This document shows positions 58,601 to 64,000 of a stretch of 64,000 bases of DNA, one piece after another. The DNA is from Hoplostethus atlanticus (Eukaryota > Chordata > Actinopteri > Trachichthyiformes > Trachichthyidae). Below the pieces are notes generated by a model. It did no database searches and had not been told where the DNA came from. It was given only the letters and a program-made list of their open reading frames with translations. Position numbers and translations under genes: made by a program. Each line of letters opens with the position of its first letter. Position 1 is the stretch's first letter. The stretch covers positions 5,004,001-5,068,000 of the forward strand of contig JAXDDX010000004.1 in NCBI GenBank assembly GCA_034670405.1, in the 5' to 3' direction.

Positions 58601-60010
58601 ACAGGTGTGTCATTTGTAACCATCATTTTGGCGATTCTAATTCCTTAATCTACGGGCCAGATAATTTACAATGTCTGTGTTCTTGTGCAGTGTTTGGCCG
58701 CTGGCTCCATCATCATGAACAGGGAGATAGAGAGCATGGCCATGAGGCCTCTGGCTAAGGACCTGACGCGCAGCCTGGAGGAGGTACGGAACATCACCAG
58801 AGACCAGGCCCTGAGGGACCTCAACTTGTACACAGACCGCATGAAGGACGCACTGCGTCACTTCGACAGCCTTTTTGCTGAGTTTGAGCTCAGGTAAGTT
58901 ATGACTAGACATGTTAGCAGTTTTAGCATCCTTAAATTTGATTTTAGCTCTCCCCTCTCTAGGCTTTTTGGTATAGGTTTCCAAAAACATTTCACATTGC
59001 TGTTACGTTCTGCTTCCATCCTCCTTCCTTCTTCCATTGCCAGTTATGTGTCAGCCATGGTGCCTGTGAAGTCTCCCAAAGAATACTATGTACAGCAGGA
59101 GGTGATTGTGCTCTTCTGTGAGACTGTGGAGAGGTGAGTTTACAAAAGAACAGTCTTGAAAACCAAGAGAAAGGATAAGCCCATGGAGTGCTGCTGACTT
59201 GATTAGATTGAAGGTGGAAAATCTGGGTAATGCTTGGAGGAAATGCAGTGCTCTCCCTTTTCTATAGCTTGTTTTCTGCTGTGCTTTTGTCTTAGAGCCC
59301 TGAAGCTGGGCTATCTCACACAAGATATGATCGATGACTATGAACCCGCACTGATGTTTACAATTCCCAGACTAGCCATTGTGTGGTAAGTGTTGCCTCT
59401 CCCCTCCATTCTTCTGTCCAACCCTCTTCCTTTCTTCTCCACCCTCTTACGCTAACAGAATTTTAAACATGTATTTATTTTTTTTAGTGGGTTGGTGGTG
59501 TACTGTGAAGGTCCTCTCAGCCTAGAGCGAAAAGCAGAGGACATGTCTGAGCTCTTCCGGCCCTTCCGCACTTTATTGAAGAAAATCAGGTATAGTCCCG
59601 AAGTATTAAATGTGGGTCAAACAACATCACCAGAATCACCAGACTTTGAGCTATCCTCGTATTGTGACACTATGGAAAATACCATCTGTGTTGCTATGTT
59701 AAAGCAGTGCTATGATGCTTTTCCAGAGACCTGCTGCAGACTCTGACTGAGGGGGAGTTGTTGACGCTGGAGAGGAACCTCTGTATCTCTCAGGACGGGG
59801 AGTTGTCCTCCAGCCAGGAGCTTGCCACGAGCACTGTACCAGCACCAGTCCCGGAGCACCACTCGTCCTGCAGCCCCACTAATGACACTCCCAAGGGGGA
59901 GAGTGAGGGGAAGCAGGAGAAGGAGAAGGAGAAGGAGAAGGAGCAGGAGCAGGAGCAGGAGACGGAGCAGGAGAAGGAGCAGGAGACGGAGCAGGAGACG
60001 GAGCAGGAGA

Positions 60011-60066
<56 letters not shown>

Positions 60067-63000
60067 CTGCCTCCGTTTGTCTCTCCCAGCCAGGAGGAAG
60101 AGATGGGGGAAGTGGAAAAGGGCTGGGAGGAGATAGAAACTGAGAGGGGGGAGGAGGAGCAGGAGCAGGAGCAGGGCCTGCTGTGTGAGGAGGCAGAGGA
60201 GGCTGAGCTGGCCTGCTCCATGCAGTATGATGAGGAAGAGCTGGAGCAGCTCAACATGATGGTATACCGTGTGGGAGACGAGATGTCCACTCTCCTGTCA
60301 CCTCCCAGCCAGGGTCACTCCCCAGCCCACAGAGGAGAGGCAGGAGGCTCCAGTGGGGCTTCCAGCACTGAAGCCTCTCCCCGCAGGCTACTGGGGTGCC
60401 GAGGAAGGAAAGGCCTCTACATAGAGGAGGAGGACAGGGTCTTCTTCATGGAGGACCTGGACGCAGCAGGAGACGGCATCATCAGCATCTCAAAAGAGGC
60501 CTTTAGACATCTGGCCTCAGCCCCCAAAGCATCAGAGCCTGCCTGTCCTGTACAGCGTAGGCCAGGACCCCTGTCAGACTCTGTCAGGAATGGCTGGCAT
60601 GCTGAGGCCCAGTCGGAAGAGCCTTGCCCACAGCCACATGGCCGGAAGCCACAGTGTCCCAGTGCAAAGCACTCCCCTTGCACCTCTGCCCCCGGCTCTG
60701 AACCCCTGCCTTACACTAATGGCTGGGAGGTGGGGTTGGAAGGGACTGCCACTGAGACTGCAGAGGTCATTGCCCACCGTATGGGTGGGATGAAGCTGTC
60801 TGCCACAGTCATCTTCAACCCTCGTTCCCCCAGCCTGACAGAGCTGGCTGTGGACAAGCTGCTGCTGCCACGGCCTACTTCCTCTGAGATTGAGCCCTGC
60901 AGCCCCCTGGTGGCCACTCACTGCTTGCTCAACTCCTGTGTCTGCTGCGGCAGCTGTGAAGACGGCCACGACGATGCCATCACCATGGAGAGCACTGGGC
61001 TAGGGCTGGGCCTCACCCTGGGATTGCAGGACAAACACTGCAAGAGCCCACCTCCCAACGCTGTCATCCAATCATCTGCTTGCCGCCTGCCCCCCCCAGG
61101 TCATGAGCTTCACAGTAAAGGAGAGCCCTCCCAGTTGACGCCTCCCTCTTCTCGCTGCTCCGCAGAGCCCTTGCTAGAGGACAGAGGCTCCCAGCTCTGT
61201 GAGAGGTGCCTGGTGATGGCCCCAGGCCCAGGGCACCAGACACAGGACTGTAGCTCCAGCGGACCGGGTGGACCCGTCCCCCTGCCATCACCAGTTGAGA
61301 CCTGGGAAGAAGCAGCAGGCCAGCGGAGGCCGGGAGAGGGACAAGGAGATGGACGGGGACAAGCCAGGAAATAAAGATTTGGAGAGGGACACCAAAGAGG
61401 AAAGCAGAAAGAACTCCAGGTAGGCTGTAATTTCTGGTCCCTTTACTGGCTGTTGATGTTTTGATGATGTGACATCGGGTTTTCTTTGGTGGCCGTTTGG
61501 CCTCAACGCTCTTTTATATCACAGTCTTGCATCAACATAAAGATTATATTTCATCATATTTCATCATTCACTTAAAGTTATTCTGTTGCCTTTCATCAAC
61601 TGTTTTTCCTTTTGCACTTTGGCTTATGTTTGCCTTAATGATAACATAATATCTGTGCTTTTATTTTTCCATGGCATATTTTTTTTCATTTTATTCTGTA
61701 ACGTTTTTTCATTTCTTTTTGGATTATTTCTAGCTTTCAGAACTCTCCCCTCAGCTCTGTGTCAGGTAGTGACTGTGAGAGTGTGTCAGTCACCACATGT
61801 AGTCTGTCAAGCAGTGCATATACTCCCAGGTAACCAATCACTCATGTATGTGTGTATCACTGTTGTGTGTGTGTGTGTTTGTGTGCGTGCATGTGTCACG
61901 TATGCATGCATGTGTGTTTATGTATAATCTTTTCCTGCACGCACTCTGACAGTGACAATACTTTGATGACATGCAGAGATAAAAAGCATGCTTTTTTTAT
62001 CGCATTAAGCCACATTCATGTCAATCACCCCTTCCTTTACGGGCTACAGGTGGCATCAGCCCTCCTGTCATAGTAATTTGACAGATACTGCAGTATTGTA
62101 TACTCATACATATAGTCAATGATAACTGATTCTTGCTAATTTGTGGGGCAAAGAAAAATGTTCTCTGTCCTAACAGCGTACAGTCACCCATGCTAGTTCC
62201 ACAGGTCAACATCAGAACAACAGCAAAGAAAGTCAGTTAGGAAGCAAACTGCTCTAGTTAACACAGCTTTATATTGAGTGGAGGGAGCTCACCAACAATA
62301 CAAATCTTGAGGCCTGTTTATTCCCACTGCAGGAAAAGTTCACCCCAAAACGAAAACTTGAGTCATTTACTGCTCACCCCGATGTCTTTTGAAACTATTG
62401 CAGTTTGTTCGAACACCAAACACAGAGCGGGCTGGTTCCATGTCAGCCTTCTCCCAATCTACTGTAACAGAGACATCTTTGTACAGCTCCGAAAAATGCA
62501 TAACATGTCCATCAAATCTCTCCACACATCTCATGCAGCATACTCCAAATGTTTTGTAGCCAAATGGGTCCAAAAGTGCAATATTTATCTCATTATCTCC
62601 TCTGTTTTTTTTTGTTCTAGAAGGCACCAATAGTCATGCGCTTAGTCACACACACCCTACAGCGCTCTGGCGGTCGAAAGACTGTGCTTGCTAATGTGCA
62701 CCGCTCCCAACACTTCCGCTATAGGCTGTAAACGGTCTTCCGACTTCTGCTAGAGCACTGTGGGGAAAGCATGACCAGGTGCGTGTAGCACAAAGCAATG
62801 TTGTTGAGGAAAATATAGGAGATGGTTAAATATTGGACTTTTGGACCCACAGTTGTTTGGCTACAAAACACTTATAATAATTATATATAATTATGATACA
62901 GTTAAGCAATTTGATGGACAACTTGAGTGCTGAGATGGAACTACGGGGGCTAAGATGCTCTGTGTTTGGTTTTTGTACAAACTTCAAGGGAGTTTCGACT

Positions 63001-63708
63001 GACATGGGGGTGAGTAGTTCATCACTGTATTTTGGGGTGAATTATTCCTTTAATTCTTTTAAGACAAGAATTTTCATTGACTGGTTTTTGTTGATAGCGA
63101 AGTAGCTAACTGAACATCAGTGACTGAGACTGACGGAGGTAATCCTGCTGCCTGAGAGTGAGGAAATGTCTCAGGAGTGGTTTGTGAAGTTGTTTCCTTT
63201 TCAGTCACTACTTTATATTCTGCAGTCATCATTCTTCACCTAAAGATTGAAATATACCATGGTTAGAATATAGTGTGCTGTTGAGAGTGATAATATGACA
63301 ATCTCGGCCTGTTCTGCCTGTCTCTACCTTCTCCCTCTAGCCCTGTGAGCAGTCTGACCACCAGCTCAGGGATGTCAGAAGACCTGGACCATCAGGAGAT
63401 CCAGCTGGCCCTGCAAGCTGCCAAGATGGCCGCCAGGAATAAGATCCGATCCCGCTTCCACAGCAGTAGTGACCTCATCCATCGTCTCTTTGTTTGTATA
63501 TCAGGTAAAAGTCTCTCTCTCTTGGTCACTCTCTCTGTATATCTCTGTCTCTCTCATTCTGATATCCACTGTGCATTTTTGTGAAATGCAGGTGTTGCTG
63601 ATCAGCTGCAGACCAACTATGCTAGTGATCTTCGCAGCATCCTCAAAACGCTGTTTGAAGTCATGGCAACCAAGTGTGAGCTGGGGGACAATGATAAGCA
63701 AAAGAAAG
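42930..63708 (+). CDS. zfyve28: Lateral signaling target protein 2 (FYVE domain), 5' part
   Basis: Negative regulator of EGFR signalling that promotes endosomal receptor degradation; its localisation depends on ubiquitination and its FYVE domain. Exons: 42930-42965, 55900-56040, 58328-58465, 58691-58893, 59044-59133, 59296-59385, 59488-59589, 59727-61419, 61734-61829, 63341-63504 and 63592-63708, continuing past the right edge. It begins [12 protein letters not shown], then [58 protein letters not shown] and [20 protein letters not shown], all characteristic of LST2. Lys86 in FCVKFPEEI probably matches the mono-ubiquitinated Lys87 reported in human. Exon 8 encodes an acidic Glu/Gln/Lys repeat, then [15 protein letters not shown] and [13 protein letters not shown]. 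Exons 9-11 encode [37 protein letters not shown] and [19 protein letters not shown]. Exon 8 has a reading-frame conflict: its frame reaches TAA at 61372-61374, whereas joining exon 9 needs the frame shifted by one base. FYVE exons are outside the window. Confidence 0.92.
48286..48320. repeat. (GT)n microsatellite
   Basis: About 17 units in zfyve28 intron 1. Confidence 0.95.
51725..51885. repeat. Teleost SINE-like tail fragment
   Basis: GTGTCCTTGAGCAAGACACT near 51760 followed by GAGAATTTCCCTACAGGGAT and CAATAAGGTAT near 51845 is the familiar 3' part of a widespread fish short repeat, in zfyve28 intron 1. Recognised from memory; limits approximate. Confidence 0.6.
52624..52740. repeat. Compound (TG)n/(TGTC)n microsatellite
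   Basis: Pure TG around 52664-52697 flanked by TGTGTC variants. It gives a spurious open frame coding Cys-Val repeats; not a gene. Confidence 0.95.
53547..53575. repeat. (CA)n microsatellite
   Basis: Short CA array with one CG interruption in zfyve28 intron 1. Confidence 0.9.
54670..54696. repeat. Poly(C)-(CT)n tract
   Basis: Thirteen C residues followed by seven CT units. Confidence 0.9.
55240..55489 (+). pseudogene. Fragment of a LINE reverse-transcriptase ORF C-terminus
   Basis: Open segment reading [13 protein letters not shown] near its start and [15 protein letters not shown] at its end, then TGA at 55487-55489. This pairing resembles the extreme C-terminus of ORF2-type proteins of fish non-LTR retrotransposons, where a 'rlsdHkL-ieKGr' segment is followed by a zinc-binding region and an '-a-yv--CH-lRd' tail. 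The zinc-binding cysteines between them are mostly lost. Degraded copy in zfyve28 intron 1. Family inferred from remembered consensus. Confidence 0.5.
59911..60066 (+). repeat. Coding (GAG-CAG)n repeat in zfyve28 exon 8
   Basis: About 150 bases of hexamer-like GGAGCA units with GGAGAA and GGAGAC variants, in frame. It encodes roughly 50 residues of Glu alternating with Gln, Lys and Thr, placed between the conserved LST2 N-terminal region and the [15 protein letters not shown] segment. I know of no equivalent in mammalian LST2. Likely length-variable. Confidence 0.93.
62332..63052. mobile_element. Foldback (long inverted repeat) DNA element in a zfyve28 intron
   Basis: The left end (GGAAAAGTTCACCCCAAAAC...ACTGCTCACCCC) matches the reverse complement of the right end (GGAATAATTCACCCCAAAAT...ACTACTCACCCC). 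Similarity between the arms continues inwards, for example TTTTGTAGCCAAA near 62550 against TTTGGCTACAAAA near 62855, and CAGCGCTCTGGCGG near 62659 against a partner near 62745. The whole element is therefore an imperfect palindrome with arms of roughly 320-350 bases and a loop near 62685-62732. The terminal motif resembles abundant non-autonomous fish elements. No clean target-site duplication seen. Confidence 0.78.
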
Positions 63709-64000
63709 GTGGGGAACATGTCTTTGTTGCCATACTGTCCCCTCCCCTTATTGGTCTAACAAGCTCTCATTTTGAACTGAAAAACCTTCTACCTGTTGGC
63801 TCGTATATCTATGGTCACAGGAATATTGACCACTGCTTTCCTTACTGTTGGTTTCTTAATGTTGGTGATCTAGGAAGTGAAGCTTATTCTAGTGTTGCAT
63901 TCGCTCTAGAAAACAGTGTCAGCCTAAAATATAAAAGTAAATGTTTTTTTATTCAGTGGTTCTGGATGTATGGTAGGGATTTTAACAACTATGATACGTA
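63709..64000 (+). other. zfyve28 intron sequence to window edge
   Basis: Follows the donor GTGGGG at 63709. No further exon is seen before the edge. Confidence 0.8.

Noticed and set aside
59790-60290. Long minus-strand frame rich in Ser and Cys
   Set aside because: Antisense shadow of the Glu/Gln repeat in zfyve28 exon 8; no independent start context, splice sites or homology.
61090-61097. C8 homopolymer as the cause of the zfyve28 frame conflict
   Set aside because: Shifting the frame there would meet a TGA soon after (within the AGTTGACGC near 61134), so the cause must lie downstream of about 61216.

Overview
The window is nuclear DNA of a ray-finned (teleost) fish. It has vertebrate-type split genes with consensus splice sites, long (CA)n/(TG)n microsatellites, repeat families familiar from fish genomes, and a class I (gamma/epsilon-like) endogenous retrovirus. 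All exon coordinates were derived by reading splice sites and checking codon phase by hand. Orthologue names rest on recognising the protein families, not on a database search.

Layout, left to right: (1) 73-4145, minus strand, 5' eleven coding exons of hspa4l (Hsp110-family co-chaperone); the 3' part lies outside the window. (2) 5411-7847, plus strand, complete chmp3 (ESCRT-III subunit, six exons). (3) 10078-15325, plus strand, complete reep1 in a long form (eight coding exons). (4) 17862-26990, minus strand, a degraded endogenous retrovirus: one LTR, primer-binding site, gag, pol and env, all broken by frame changes, with no second LTR recognisable. (5) 27259-28481, minus strand, complete mrpl35 (mitochondrial ribosomal protein, four exons). 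(6) 29806-35588, minus strand, a complete nine-exon gene for a type I membrane protein with TNF-receptor-like cysteine-rich repeats, which I do not recognise by name. (7) 36897-41550, minus strand, complete cfap99 (ciliary coiled-coil protein, fifteen coding exons). (8) 42930 to beyond 63708, plus strand, zfyve28/LST2 (endosomal FYVE-domain regulator of EGFR signalling), eleven exons seen; the FYVE exons lie beyond the right edge.

The gene order mixes neighbourhoods that are separate in human: CHMP3-REEP1-MRPL35 (2p11), CFAP99-ZFYVE28 (4p16) and HSPA4L (4q28). The genes do not form a pathway. chmp3 and zfyve28 both act on endosomal sorting of receptors, but nothing in the sequence links their regulation.

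I do not see a new defence, mobile or biosynthetic system. The observations most worth checking are: hspa4l exon 10, which has a (TG)52 tract beside its acceptor and a GC donor; a one-base frame conflict in the large zfyve28 exon together with a Glu/Gln/Lys-coding tandem repeat; the unnamed cysteine-rich receptor-like gene; a ~720 bp near-palindromic element in zfyve28; and the retrovirus, whose damage is mainly by frame changes and which lacks one LTR.
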